Origin: Sphingobacterium composti
Lineage (GTDB): Bacteria; Bacteroidota; Bacteroidia; Sphingobacteriales; Sphingobacteriaceae
Assembly: GCF_009829075.1 (NCBI RefSeq)
Contig: NZ_WUQZ01000006.1
Coordinates: 105,982 to 169,981, forward strand
Length of the DNA: 64,000 bases
Direction: 5' to 3'
Below are positions 8,874-17,890 of the stretch, one piece after another. The position numbers and the translations under genes are program-made. Within the stretch, counting starts at the first letter, position 1, and the number at the start of each line of letters is the position of its first letter. The notes under the pieces are model-generated. The model was not told where the DNA came from and searched no databases. It saw only the letters and a list, made by a program, of their open reading frames with translations.

Positions 8874-11800
8874 CTAGTGTGCACTTAACTGCTTTCTTTT
8901 ATCTTCATCGAATGATGCTTCTAACTCAGCTAATTTTTTCTTACCATATGCCATTCGTGTAATAACTACAAATAGTACAGGTACAATAAAAATCGCAAGG
9001 AACGTTGCGGCTGTCATTCCACCAAATACCGTCCAACCGATAGTTTGACGAGACGCTGCGCCAGCACCTGTAGACAACATCAATGGAATAATACCTAAGA
9101 TGAAGGCTAAAGATGTCATGATGATAGGACGTAAGCGTAATTTAACGGCGTCTATTGTTGCATCTAATAAAGGCATACCAATATCAACACGCTCTTTGGC
9201 AAATTCTACAATAAGAATAGCATTCTTTGCTGCCAAACCAATGATGGTAACTAAACCAATCTGTGCAAAGATATTGTTGTCCAATGATGGAATAAACATC
9301 AATGTCAGTATCGCTCCGAAGATACCAAGAGGAACCGAAAGTAGGATAGAGAATGGTACAGACCAACTTTCATATAATGCCGCTAAAAGTAAGAAAACGA
9401 ATAAAATACACAATGCAAAGATTTGAATTGTTTTAGAACCTGATTGCTTTTCTTGTAATGATAATCCCGAGAATTGATAATCAAATCCATCCGATAATGT
9501 TTCAGCAGCAACTTCTTCAAGCGCTTTTATCACATCACCAGAACTGTAACCTGGAGCCGCACTACCTGATAAATCAATACTTCTGAAGATATTGTAGTGA
9601 TTGATAATAGATGGCATTGTTGTTAATTCGTAACTAACCAATGCGCCTATTGGTACAGGATTACCTTGAACATTTTTCACATACAATTTATTGATATCTT
9701 CAATATTCATACGGTACTCGACATCGGCTTGCGTCACGACACGGAAATTACGACCGTATTTTGTAAAATCATTTACATAACTGCTACCTAGATATGAAGA
9801 AATAGTAGAATAAATGTTTGCAATAGGTACGCCCATTCTTTTTGCTTGTTCACGATTAACTTCCAATTTATAGTTAGGCGAATTCGAATTGAATAGGGTA
9901 TACGCCATCCCGATTTCAGGACGTTGATTGGCTGCCGCTAGGAATTTGGCAACTTGTGCTTCAAACTGTTTGATATCTACGGTTTGTAAATCTTGAATTT
10001 GCATAGAGAAACCACCCGTAGAACCCAATCCTGGAATAGCAGGAGGTGTCACAGCTAGAATTCGAGCTTGTGAAAAAGCTGCGTATTTGCTCATAATAGC
10101 TCCAGTGATTTCACTAGCAGTTCTTTTTCGCTCACTCCAAGGTTGTAAAGACACGAATAGGGAACCACCATTTGATTTGAATGACCTATTCAAAATATTG
10201 ATACCCGAAATAGAAGTGATGTATTTAATCTCAGGGAAATCTTTACGTAATTCTACTTGCAATTCTTCTAGTAATGCTTCCGTACGCGCAGAAGAAGAAC
10301 CTTCTGGCAAGGTAACACCGGCGAAGAACATACCACCATCTTCCGTAGGAATAAATCCTGTAGGTTTCGTTTGGAACATCCAGCCTGTACCAATGAAGAT
10401 ACAAAGTAACAATATTAACATCAAAGGTGCGGCTTTAATAGCTTTTTTAACACCTTTAGAATATCTATATGTTACTTTATCAAACCAAACATTGAACTTG
10501 TAGAAGAATTTGTTTAATCCTTTTGATTCTTGGTTTACTGCGGATGGCTTTAACATTATCGAACACAATGCTGGTGTCAAAGTCAGTGCAATAAATGCAG
10601 ATAGCATTACGGAAACAGCAATAGTAATTGCAAACTGCTGATACAATTGCCCCACCATTCCTGGTATAAAACCTACCGGAACGAATACCGCCGCCAAGAT
10701 TAATGCAATTGCTATAACGGGAGCAGTAATATCTTGCATGGCACGACGAGTAGCTTCTTTGGCTGATAATTTGTAATGGTCAATATAATGTTGAGCCGCT
10801 TCCACGACGACAATCGCATCATCCACCACAATACCAATCGCCAACACAAACGCAAGCATCGTCAAGTTATTGATGGAGAATCCAAATAGTGTAAAGAAGA
10901 TAAATGTACCTACGATGGATACAGGAATAGCCAAAACAGGAATCAATGTTGCTCTCCAGCTTTGTAGGAAGAAGAAGACAACTAATGTCACTAAGATTAA
11001 AGCTTCGATTAATGTGTGAATTACAGATTCAATTGATGCGTTAACGACAGAAACCGTTTCGTAACCGATGACATAGTCAACATCTTCTGGGAATGATTGT
11101 TTTAATTTGTCTAGTGTCTGGTAAATTCCTTCAGCAGTTTCTACAGCGTTACCTCCAGGTGTTTGGTTAATCATCATACCTGTTGAGCGCATTCCATTCA
11201 CTTTGGTCGTCGTACCGTAGTTAAATTGCCCTAATTCTACACGAGCAACATCTTGAAGTAAAACTAATGAACCATCCTTATTGGTCTTCACGACAATATT
11301 TTCGAAGTCTTCAACTTCAGATAAATCAGAATCAGTAATTACTGGATATTCAAATACTGTCGAAGATTCTTGTGGACGTCCACCTACCGAACCACCTGGT
11401 ATACGAATGTTTTGTTCGGCAATCGCAGCAGATACATCTGCAGGTGTCATATTTAGATTCGCCAATTTATTAGCATCCAACCAGACACGCATAGAGAATG
11501 GTTGTCCAAATGCTGTAACATCACCCACGCCTTTTACACGCATCAAGGCATCCTTTACATATAAACTTGCGTAATTCGCTAAAAACTTGTCATCACGTGT
11601 TCCATTAGGAGAAACTAATGAAACTAACATCAAAATGTCTGAATTGGCTTTACGAGTGGTAACACCTAGACGACGTACAGCTTCTGGGAGAGAAGGTTCG
11701 GCTATTCCAACACGATTTTGTACATCTAATGTTGCAATATCAATATCCGTACCTACTTCGAAAGTCACGGTAATCTGTGATTGTCCATTCGACATACTAT

Positions 11801-12044
11801 TCGAAGACATGTAAATCATTCCCGGTGTACCGTTGATTTGACTTTCTATTGGTGTGGTAACTGTTTGTTCAACTGTTTGTGCATCTGCACCTGTATAATT
11901 CGCTGTCACCGTAACAGTTGGTGGTGCGATAGACGGATACTGACTGATAGGTAAGGTCGTAATACAGATAGCTCCAATGATAGTAATCAATATGGAAATC
12001 ACCATTGCGGTTACGGGCCTTTTTATAAATACTTCTGAAATCAT
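8874..12044 (-). CDS. RND multidrug efflux permease (HAE-1, AcrB/MexB-like)
   Basis: The 1056-residue inner-membrane proton antiporter opens with the family signature FIKRPVTAMVISILI and has the 12-helix, two large periplasmic loop arrangement. The proton relay is present: GIVVDDAIVVVE carries the paired Asp of helix 4, and GLAAKNAILIVEFA carries the Lys of helix 10. Length is that of AcrB (1049). It would pump hydrophobic drugs, detergents or bile-type compounds from periplasm or membrane through the adaptor and TolC-type channel encoded just upstream (29 bp gap to the adaptor). It is the last gene of a four-gene operon headed by a TetR repressor. Actual substrates cannot be read from the sequence. 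Confidence 0.95.
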   Translation of the reverse strand: MISEVFIKRPVTAMVISILITIIGAICITTLPISQYPSIAPPTVTVTANYTGADAQTVEQTVTTPIESQINGTPGMIYMSSNSMSNGQSQITVTFEVGTDIDIATLDVQNRVGIAEPSLPEAVRRLGVTTRKANSDILMLVSLVSPNGTRDDKFLANYASLYVKDALMRVKGVGDVTAFGQPFSMRVWLDANKLANLNMTPADVSAAIAEQNIRIPGGSVGGRPQESSTVFEYPVITDSDLSEVEDFENIVVKTNKDGSLVLLQDVARVELGQFNYGTTTKVNGMRSTGMMINQTPGGNAVETAEGIYQTLDKLKQSFPEDVDYVIGYETVSVVNASIESVIHTLIEALILVTLVVFFFLQSWRATLIPVLAIPVSIVGTFIFFTLFGFSINNLTMLAFVLAIGIVVDDAIVVVEAAQHYIDHYKLSAKEATRRAMQDITAPVIAIALILAAVFVPVGFIPGMVGQLYQQFAITIAVSVMLSAFIALTLTPALCSIMLKPSAVNQESKGLNKFFYKFNVWFDKVTYRYSKGVKKAIKAAPLMLILLLCIFIGTGWMFQTKPTGFIPTEDGGMFFAGVTLPEGSSSARTEALLEELQVELRKDFPEIKYITSISGINILNRSFKSNGGSLFVSLQPWSERKRTASEITGAIMSKYAAFSQARILAVTPPAIPGLGSTGGFSMQIQDLQTVDIKQFEAQVAKFLAAANQRPEIGMAYTLFNSNSPNYKLEVNREQAKRMGVPIANIYSTISSYLGSSYVNDFTKYGRNFRVVTQADVEYRMNIEDINKLYVKNVQGNPVPIGALVSYELTTMPSIINHYNIFRSIDLSGSAAPGYSSGDVIKALEEVAAETLSDGFDYQFSGLSLQEKQSGSKTIQIFALCILFVFLLLAALYESWSVPFSILLSVPLGIFGAILTLMFIPSLDNNIFAQIGLVTIIGLAAKNAILIVEFAKERVDIGMPLLDATIDAVKLRLRPIIMTSLAFILGIIPLMLSTGAGAASRQTIGWTVFGGMTAATFLAIFIVPVLFVVITRMAYGKKKLAELEASFDEDKRKQLSAH

Positions 12045-12073
12045 TCTTAATTATTTAAAGTTTTGGCAAAATT

Positions 12074-13201
12074 TTATTGATTATTGGAACTTGGGGTTTC
12101 TACTACTTTCGTACCAGGACGTAAGGAAGCAGCACCATCTAATACGATTTTTTGTCCAGCTTCAAGACCAGAGGTAATTACTACTTTATCCTCAATTTTA
12201 TTACCTAAACTCACTTGTTTCAATTCTACTTTACTGCTATCGTTAACTGTATACACGTTAAATACACCCAACTGTTCGAAAACTGCTTTGTAAGGAATTA
12301 CAACTTCTTCTTGTGTTGATGTACTCGCAACATTCAGTGTCGTATTCATTCCCGAACGTAATGTGTTTGCATTATTACCAAAAGTCGCACGAACTTTTAT
12401 AGTACCAGTTTGACTATCTACAGCACGGTCGATTGTTGAAATACGACCTGCTTCCGTATAACGAGTTCCGTCAGGTAAGGAAACGTAAATTTCCGAGCCT
12501 GAAGCATTAGTTTGAAGTTTCGTAAACTCAGCGATATCGCGCTCATTGATTTGAAATTCTACAGCAATAGGGTTGGTTGAAGAAATGGTATTCAGCAATG
12601 TTGTTCCAGCACTTACTAATGCGCCATTTCGAACTTGTGAAATTCCTACAGTTCCTGAAAAAGGTGCTACAATAACAGAACGTTGTAGATTTGTTTGTGC
12701 TGTTGTTAAAGCAGCTTCAGCAGCTTGAACTTGTGCTTTCTGATTATTGACATCCGTAGTCGCATAATCCAATGTTTGTTTAGCAATTGCGTCTTGTTCG
12801 GCAAGCGTTTGATAACGTTGCAAATCTTTTTGCACACGTTCTAAATTAGCTTTAGCTATCGCCAAATTAGCTTTTGCTTGGTCAACAGCTGCTTGGTAGC
12901 GCGTACGGTCAATTTCATAAAGACGTTGTCCTTTGCTTACTACACCGCCATCTGTGACGTATATATTGGTAATGTATCCTGATACCTCTGCGCGAATTTC
13001 TGTCTCTTGCAAAGCCACAACATTCGCAGGATAACTTTTTACTCCTGTTACGATTTCCTTGCTAACTACTGCCATACTCACAGGAGTAGCCATATCAGCT
13101 TGCTGCGCTTGATTAGCTTGCTTATTGTCTTTTGAATTGCAAGATTGTACTAACAATCCCGAACTGATTAATAATGCCGAAAATAATTGCGTTTTATTCA
13201 T
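12074..13201 (-). CDS. RND efflux periplasmic adaptor (membrane fusion protein)
   Basis: The 375-residue lipoprotein has a lipobox at LVQSC (Cys21). It then has the split lipoyl/barrel-sandwich halves (EVSGYITNIYVTDGGVVSKG and VIVAPFSGTVGISQVRNGA) flanking an alpha-helical coiled-coil hairpin of about residues 105-180 rich in AKANLERVQKDL-type heptads. A beta-barrel and membrane-proximal domain complete it. It bridges the RND pump and the outer-membrane channel. Gene order TolC-adaptor-pump, all on the minus strand with gaps of about 30 bp, supports a dedicated tripartite system. Confidence 0.94.
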   Translation of the reverse strand: MNKTQLFSALLISSGLLVQSCNSKDNKQANQAQQADMATPVSMAVVSKEIVTGVKSYPANVVALQETEIRAEVSGYITNIYVTDGGVVSKGQRLYEIDRTRYQAAVDQAKANLAIAKANLERVQKDLQRYQTLAEQDAIAKQTLDYATTDVNNQKAQVQAAEAALTTAQTNLQRSVIVAPFSGTVGISQVRNGALVSAGTTLLNTISSTNPIAVEFQINERDIAEFTKLQTNASGSEIYVSLPDGTRYTEAGRISTIDRAVDSQTGTIKVRATFGNNANTLRSGMNTTLNVASTSTQEEVVIPYKAVFEQLGVFNVYTVNDSSKVELKQVSLGNKIEDKVVITSGLEAGQKIVLDGAASLRPGTKVVETPSSNNQ

Positions 13202-13229
13202 TGTATATTGTTGTCTTAAGGAGGTTGTT

Positions 13230-14555
13230 TTAGTTGTTGGTTGCTACTGTACCTAATGCTTTCTGAATATCAAGTTTGCTAACTAATACTGCATATAAGG
13301 CATTCAAATAGTTTAATTGTGAGGTTTTTAAATCAGTTTCTGCTGTCATTAGTTCTAAGTAAGTTTTAACTCCAGCATCATATTGCAATTTGATGGTATT
13401 ATATACTTCTTCCGAAAGTTCCATATTACCTTTCGCATTGCGCCATTCATTCATATTAGCACGGTAGGATGCCATTGCAGCTGAATATTGGGCACTGATT
13501 TGGTTTTCTAAATTTTGCAAATCCAATTCTAATCGTGCTTCTTGCAATTCTGATTTACGAATTTCATGAAGACGTTTTCCTCCTTGAAATATAGGAACTG
13601 ATAAACTTAAACCTACATTGGAAGATGGGATATTATCATTATACAAATTGGAGAATTCATTATTACGGTAGTTTAAACCGTAATTGGCGTATGCATTCAA
13701 TTTAGGTAAGAAATTCCATTTTTGATATTGCGTATTCAATTTTTGGATTTCCTTGAGATTCTGAATCTGTTTATATTCTACACGATTGGCAACTTGTAAT
13801 AATTCTGCTGTATCCAATAAAATATTACTTTCCATGCTTTGGTTAGCAAATGATAAAGTCAAATTATCTTGCGATGAAATATTTAGCAGAGACTTCAAAT
13901 AGTCGTATTTAAACTGACGATTTTCAATTGCCGACTTCAGACTAGCTTTAGCATTGTTTAATGAAATCTGAGCTCTTTTATGGTCTGTTTTATCTACTAA
14001 TCCAACTTCATAGCGCGAAGTAGCTTCTTTCAATTGACGTTCTAGACGGCTAATGTTTTCGCTGATTATTTTGATTTGCTCTTCACTTGTTAAGATATCA
14101 TAGTATGCTTTACTTACATCGACAATCGTATTGATTTTTGTGTTTTCTAAATTCAATTCGTTTTTCTGGCGTACAAATTGCGATGCGCGTGATGCTTGAA
14201 ATAACTGCGGACTAATAATCGATTGTTCTGCTTGAAAGGTTAACGCACTATTATTCTTTTGTCCCATTTTTACATCATTACCTGCGATATTAACAGTAGG
14301 AATTTGAATTGTATGGGCAAAATTTCCTGTTGCATTGATTTGCGGCAACCAACCCGAAAGGGCAGAGGCGATTTCCTTTTCGCCAATTTCCTTATCCAAT
14401 TGAGCTTGTTTTAATTCAATCTTATTGCGCAGAGCATAATCAATCAAATCATCCAACGTAGCGTTTGCACCAATATCGGATGTCGATTGTGCTAAGGCTG
14501 TTCCGGATAGCGCACATAATAAAAAGGGAAGGAGATACTTAAATCTATATTTCAT
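13230..14555 (-). CDS. TolC family outer membrane efflux protein
   Basis: The 441-residue protein has a Sec signal peptide (ending SGTALA) and two repeats of the long-helix outer-membrane efflux domain. Typical blocks are LDDLIDYALRNKIELKQAQL at the N-terminus and YDAGVKTYLELMTAETDLKTSQLN at the C-terminus. It forms the outer-membrane exit duct of the pump. It starts 2 bp after the TetR stop codon, so the two genes are very probably co-transcribed and the whole pump is under autoregulated repression. Confidence 0.93.
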   Translation of the reverse strand: MKYRFKYLLPFLLCALSGTALAQSTSDIGANATLDDLIDYALRNKIELKQAQLDKEIGEKEIASALSGWLPQINATGNFAHTIQIPTVNIAGNDVKMGQKNNSALTFQAEQSIISPQLFQASRASQFVRQKNELNLENTKINTIVDVSKAYYDILTSEEQIKIISENISRLERQLKEATSRYEVGLVDKTDHKRAQISLNNAKASLKSAIENRQFKYDYLKSLLNISSQDNLTLSFANQSMESNILLDTAELLQVANRVEYKQIQNLKEIQKLNTQYQKWNFLPKLNAYANYGLNYRNNEFSNLYNDNIPSSNVGLSLSVPIFQGGKRLHEIRKSELQEARLELDLQNLENQISAQYSAAMASYRANMNEWRNAKGNMELSEEVYNTIKLQYDAGVKTYLELMTAETDLKTSQLNYLNALYAVLVSKLDIQKALGTVATNN

Positions 14556-14557
14556 AA

Positions 14558-15145
14558 TTAATCGTTATTTTTTATACCAGTCCAGATGATGTCAATCAAT
14601 TCTGTTAATTCTTTCTCACTAAATTCTATTTTGCCATATACTACGGTCTTTGCATAGGTAACGGCGGCACCGATATATGCCGAGCAAATTATTTTTTCAT
14701 CAATAGGTTTTATATATTCTTCTTGAATACCACGAATGACGAATTTCATAAAAGTATTTTGGGCATAAGGACCTTCTTCTGAATCTTTAGTACGTATGAT
14801 TTCATTATAGGGCGAATTATAAAATTGCTCGAAAAAGCAAGAACATTCCCTATTATCAATATGAAAGGTACAAAAGCTCTTAAAGACTGAGTAAAACTGC
14901 TCTTTATAGGTCATGTCCTGATTGACCTGCTTGAAGATGTAACTATACAATTCTTTGCGACAGTACTCAAATAAAGCTAATATTAATTCATCCTTAGAAG
15001 GGAAGTAGTGGTAAATGGTGCCGATGGCTACATCAGCATGTTTGGCTATCTGGCTCATTGGAGTGCCGTGGAAGCCATTATCTTTGATAAGATGCAAGGT
15101 GCTCTTAAAGATACTTTTTCTTTTGTCTGTAAATTGAACGTTCAT
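14558..15145 (-). CDS. TetR/AcrR family transcriptional repressor
   Basis: The chosen ATG at 15145 gives 195 residues (MNVQFTDKRKS); the frame is open 20 codons further up, but family alignments begin a few residues before the first helix, so the downstream start is preferred. The HTH is clear at about residues 30-55 (MSQIAKHADVAIGTIYHYFPSKDEL). The C-terminal ligand domain ends in an all-helical segment typical of AcrR-like proteins. It heads the efflux operon, and a GTTACAA-N12-TTGTAAC inverted repeat overlaps its -7 box, so autorepression and control of the pump are likely. The inducer is unknown. Confidence 0.92.
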   Translation of the reverse strand: MNVQFTDKRKSIFKSTLHLIKDNGFHGTPMSQIAKHADVAIGTIYHYFPSKDELILALFEYCRKELYSYIFKQVNQDMTYKEQFYSVFKSFCTFHIDNRECSCFFEQFYNSPYNEIIRTKDSEEGPYAQNTFMKFVIRGIQEEYIKPIDEKIICSAYIGAAVTYAKTVVYGKIEFSEKELTELIDIIWTGIKNND

Positions 15146-15148
15146 TCG

Positions 15149-15174
15149 GTTACAAATGTAAGAATTGTTGTAAC
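15149..15174. promoter_or_regulatory. Candidate TetR operator over the efflux promoter
   Basis: Inverted 7-bp arms GTTACAA (15149-15155) and TTGTAAC (15168-15174) are separated by 12 bp. The left arm overlaps a minus-strand -7 box TACATTTG (15153-15160) that ends 7 bases before the repressor ATG. Position and size fit a TetR-family operator that blocks initiation. Confidence 0.6.
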
Positions 15175-15254
15175 TCGAAAATGTCAAAATCCTGTTATAA
15201 AACAATGAATAAAAATCTCCAATGTTAAATAATTGTTAAATCAACTAATAGATC

Positions 15255-15285
15255 TTGCATAGTGTATTAATTACACTTATATTTG
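15255..15285 (+). promoter_or_regulatory. Plus-strand promoter of a candidate small RNA
   Basis: TTG (15255-15257), a 20-base spacer and TATATTTG (15278-15285) match the Bacteroidota -33/-7 consensus exactly. The spacer contains a palindrome with arms AGTGTA and TACACT separated by 5 bases (15261-15277), which looks like an operator. Confidence 0.6.
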
Positions 15286-15290
15286 TATCA

Positions 15291-15358
15291 TCATAATTTA
15301 GGTTTATAATTGGTTATCGAAGGTTTTCATTCTCCCCGTTTGAAAACCTTTTTTTGTT
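15291..15358 (+). ncRNA. Candidate intergenic small RNA (about 65-70 nt)
   Basis: A consensus promoter ends at 15285, and a strong plus-strand terminator (AGGTTTTCA / TGAAAACCT followed by seven or more Ts, 15321-15358) lies about 35 bases downstream. Both neighbouring genes are on the minus strand, so neither explains this transcription unit. No ATG or plausible short frame lies between promoter and terminator. The transcript would be a 5' tail of about 30 nt plus a terminator stem. No known RNA family is recognised. Confidence 0.5.
15321..15358 (+). terminator. Rho-independent terminator, plus strand
   Basis: A 9-bp stem AGGTTTTCA (15321-15329) / TGAAAACCT (15341-15349) is followed by a run of Ts on the plus strand. 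On the minus strand no T-run follows, so it does not serve the minus-strand SRPBCC gene that ends at 15383. Confidence 0.8.
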
Positions 15359-15382
15359 TTATGAGCTAACAAAATTAAGATA

Positions 15383-16330
15383 TCATTCTCTTTCGGAATT
15401 CTTTTCTATATGTGTTAAAACTCTTACATGAATTTTATGAATAATATAGTTACTCCATATTTTCCAATATATAGCAGGTTTGATATTGTGGTAATACCAG
15501 GTTGTTCCTTCCAATCTTGTTTTGCCATTATCAAGTTGAGTAAGTTTGAATTGACCTTCTTTAGAAACAAAATAGTCATGTAAATGTGGAGCATCTATAT
15601 CCCAAAAACTTAATTCTTTCATAGGAGCAGGTTGTTCTAAAACTTCAAATTTAAGAAGTTCATTTTCTTTCCATGCTGTTATTGGCTCGACAAAACTTCC
15701 AGTAGTGAAATTGCAATAACGTATTTCACCAACACCTTTTCCTGTTATGTTTGCATTTATTGGGTATGATATACCCGACCGAAATAATAATTCATGGGGT
15801 TCGTCAAGTTCAGGAAACTCCACAACATTTTGCCAAACCTTTTCTGGGGATGCATCGATATCGACAAATGTAACGACAGACGATAATGAGGGAGATTTTT
15901 TGTGTTCTATGAATGCAGTTAAAGGAATTAAACAGAAACTAAACAGTAGTACCGTTATGTTATTAACTTTCCCATTATCTATGAATAAATAGCCGATGTA
16001 GCTACCTAGCCAAGTTAAAAGTATAGCTAAGGGTAATACCATCAAGATGCAAATAAGTCCTTCGATAGCAAATATAAACAAGCAAATAATTAGAATTGCT
16101 AGACTTGTAAAGCTGTATTGAGCCGACTGCTTCTTTGTAATTCCTTTTTTTAGGCCATAAATTACGGTTGTTGAAATTCCAATATATAAGGGTGTTAATA
16201 TAAAAAGAGCAATTCCATATTCTCCAATTCCGTAAATCCCCCAAATTGTAATTAATCCAGCTAATATTGTTGAAACTAGTATAGAAAAAACTTTTCTTTT
16301 TTGGTCGTTTTCTGGTAATAAGGTTATCAT
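15383..16330 (-). CDS. Membrane-anchored SRPBCC (START-like) protein
   Basis: The 315-residue protein has four or five hydrophobic helices in the first 150 residues (for example VSTILAGLITIWGIYGIG and SLAILIICLFIFAIEGLIC). A soluble C-terminal half follows that begins SSVVTFVDIDASPEKVWQNV, the start of a polyketide-cyclase/SRPBCC lipid-binding fold. Later strands (RYCNFTTGSFVEPITAW, KTRLEGTTWYYHN) fit this fold. The family binds hydrophobic ligands; a role in lipid or quinone handling at the membrane is inference. It lies 36 bp behind the cytochrome c gene and may be the last gene of that operon. Confidence 0.7.
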   Translation of the reverse strand: MITLLPENDQKRKVFSILVSTILAGLITIWGIYGIGEYGIALFILTPLYIGISTTVIYGLKKGITKKQSAQYSFTSLAILIICLFIFAIEGLICILMVLPLAILLTWLGSYIGYLFIDNGKVNNITVLLFSFCLIPLTAFIEHKKSPSLSSVVTFVDIDASPEKVWQNVVEFPELDEPHELLFRSGISYPINANITGKGVGEIRYCNFTTGSFVEPITAWKENELLKFEVLEQPAPMKELSFWDIDAPHLHDYFVSKEGQFKLTQLDNGKTRLEGTTWYYHNIKPAIYWKIWSNYIIHKIHVRVLTHIEKNSERE

Positions 16331-16366
16331 TTGATATTATTTAATAATTGAATATACCAAATGATT

Positions 16367-16807
16367 TTAAAAAAATAGTTTACAATCTTTCAATCCTTTA
16401 ATTACTTCATCTTGGGTAAAGGTGGAATCAGAATCGCCGAAATGCGTGGTCACATAGGTGAGGATATAAGCTATATCCATATCAGAAAGTTTGGATAGTG
16501 CAGGCATCGCTTGATTATATGTTTCACCATTGATAACTATTTCACCAGATAATCCATTTTTTATAATGCAGGCTAGTTTGTCTCTATTTTCGGAAAGATA
16601 CTTTTGGTCCGTAAGAGGCGGGTACAACTTACCAAGACCTTCTCCTTTTGCGCCATGACAATTTTGACAATGTGTGCGATAAAGCTTTTGTCCATTCACA
16701 GCGTATTGTGCGGTTTGAATATTGAGATTATTATTATGGCAAGATGATAATTGGCTAAAACCAATTATCATCATACCAAAAAATAGTACTGTATAAATTA
16801 ACTTCAT
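16367..16807 (-). CDS. Monohaem c-type cytochrome lipoprotein
   Basis: The 146-residue protein has a lipoprotein signal (LSSC) and a single haem-binding motif CQNCH near residue 48, with an axial Met probably in YNQAMPALSKLSD. This is the class I cytochrome c layout. It would shuttle electrons at the periplasmic membrane face, possibly to a cytochrome oxidase or a small reductase. It begins 1 bp after the SCO gene, whose family delivers copper to cytochrome oxidase, so the pair is functionally coherent although no oxidase subunit lies in the window. Confidence 0.9.
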   Translation of the reverse strand: MKLIYTVLFFGMMIIGFSQLSSCHNNNLNIQTAQYAVNGQKLYRTHCQNCHGAKGEGLGKLYPPLTDQKYLSENRDKLACIIKNGLSGEIVINGETYNQAMPALSKLSDMDIAYILTYVTTHFGDSDSTFTQDEVIKGLKDCKLFF

Positions 16808-16808
16808 A

Positions 16809-17444
16809 CTACTTATATTCCGCTAATAAAATATCAATATCAGTAATTAATTTTTGAGTTTCCTCTTCACTTGTGCCATCATATACTCCTCTGATGTATT
16901 TATTGTGGTCAATGAGTACTAAATAACCAGAGTGGTCGTAGCCACCTTCGACTGTATCATCCTCTTTGGTAAAAACTAAATATTTGTCTGAGATACCATA
17001 AATATCAGCTTTAGTACCTGTAACGAATTGCCATTGGTCATTGTCAACACCTAACTTATTTGCGTAAGCCTTTAGTATACTTGGGCTATCATATTTGAAA
17101 TCAATACTATGTGATAAAAATGATACGCCATTATTACCTTTGAATTTTTCGTAAGCTTTTAACAAGTTACGCTGCATTGTAGGGCAAATAGTAGGGCAGT
17201 GGGTAAAGAAAAAATTGGCAACATATACTTTGTTCTCAAAGTTTTTTTCCGAAATCAATACACTATCTTGATTCAAAAACTGAAAATTAGGAATAGCAGG
17301 ATAAATGGTATCTGTGATTGTCTGACCATCTACAACTTTTTCTACCACCTCTCTATCGCCAATAATTGGCAATTTCTTTGGTTCATTTTTGCAGGCCAAA
17401 AATGCAAGAGATACGATTGCTACGGCTACTAAATTTTTTATCAT
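16809..17444 (-). CDS. SCO1/SenC family copper chaperone lipoprotein
   Basis: The 211-residue thioredoxin-fold protein has a lipoprotein signal (FLACKNE) and the copper-binding CxxxC motif in HCPTICPTMQ. The third ligand is the His in GGYDHSGYLVLID, so all three SCO metal ligands are intact. SCO proteins insert copper into the CuA site of cytochrome c oxidase or act as thiol-disulfide reductants. It lies 6 bp after an unknown lipoprotein gene and overlaps closely with the cytochrome c gene, so one operon is expected. Confidence 0.93.
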   Translation of the reverse strand: MIKNLVAVAIVSLAFLACKNEPKKLPIIGDREVVEKVVDGQTITDTIYPAIPNFQFLNQDSVLISEKNFENKVYVANFFFTHCPTICPTMQRNLLKAYEKFKGNNGVSFLSHSIDFKYDSPSILKAYANKLGVDNDQWQFVTGTKADIYGISDKYLVFTKEDDTVEGGYDHSGYLVLIDHNKYIRGVYDGTSEEETQKLITDIDILLAEYK

Positions 17445-17450
17445 AATTTT

Positions 17451-17879
17451 TTAGAATTTACCTAATTTGGTGTTGCTCTCTAACGAAACATCTTCAAATT
17501 GCTTTTTCATCTTAGTGATTCTGTCGATTTCAGCTTTTTGATAAGCAACATCAGTACTGTCCGGTGCGTAGTCGCGCATCCAAGTCATCATATTATCTGT
17601 TGCGTCTTCTAAATTTGTTTTCAAAGTTTCCAATTCGGATTTCACAACAGCAGTATCTAATGATTTATCTTTCTGCGCGATAACTGATAAATTTTCTAAT
17701 ATCGAATCAATTTTGATGGTAGTACGGTCAAAATGACTAATCTGCGGCATGATTTCATCATGAATTCTGATTGCTTCCTCAGATAATTTTTGATGCTGCG
17801 TAGACTCTTTTGTTGAATTTTGTTGACAACTACTCAATGTTGCAATAGATACACAAATTGCTAATAATGTTTTTTTCAT
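17451..17879 (-). CDS. Small helical lipoprotein of unknown function
   Basis: The 142-residue protein has a lipobox TLSSC (Cys19) and a mature part predicted almost wholly helical (LSEEAIRIHDEIMPQISHFD, LETLKTNLEDATDNMMTWMR). Similar lipoproteins accompany SCO and cytochrome genes in Sphingobacteria, but I do not know a function. The His and Met residues (EIMPQISHFD, DNMMTWMRDY) could bind a metal, which is speculation. It is sandwiched between the DUF4442 gene (11 bp) and SCO (6 bp). Confidence 0.8.
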   Translation of the reverse strand: MKKTLLAICVSIATLSSCQQNSTKESTQHQKLSEEAIRIHDEIMPQISHFDRTTIKIDSILENLSVIAQKDKSLDTAVVKSELETLKTNLEDATDNMMTWMRDYAPDSTDVAYQKAEIDRITKMKKQFEDVSLESNTKLGKF

Positions 17880-17890
17880 ATGATTACAGT

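Noticed and set aside
8874..15145. Efflux operon as an acquired resistance island
   Set aside because: No integrase, IS, direct repeats or base-composition break is seen; such operons are ordinary in Bacteroidota chromosomes.
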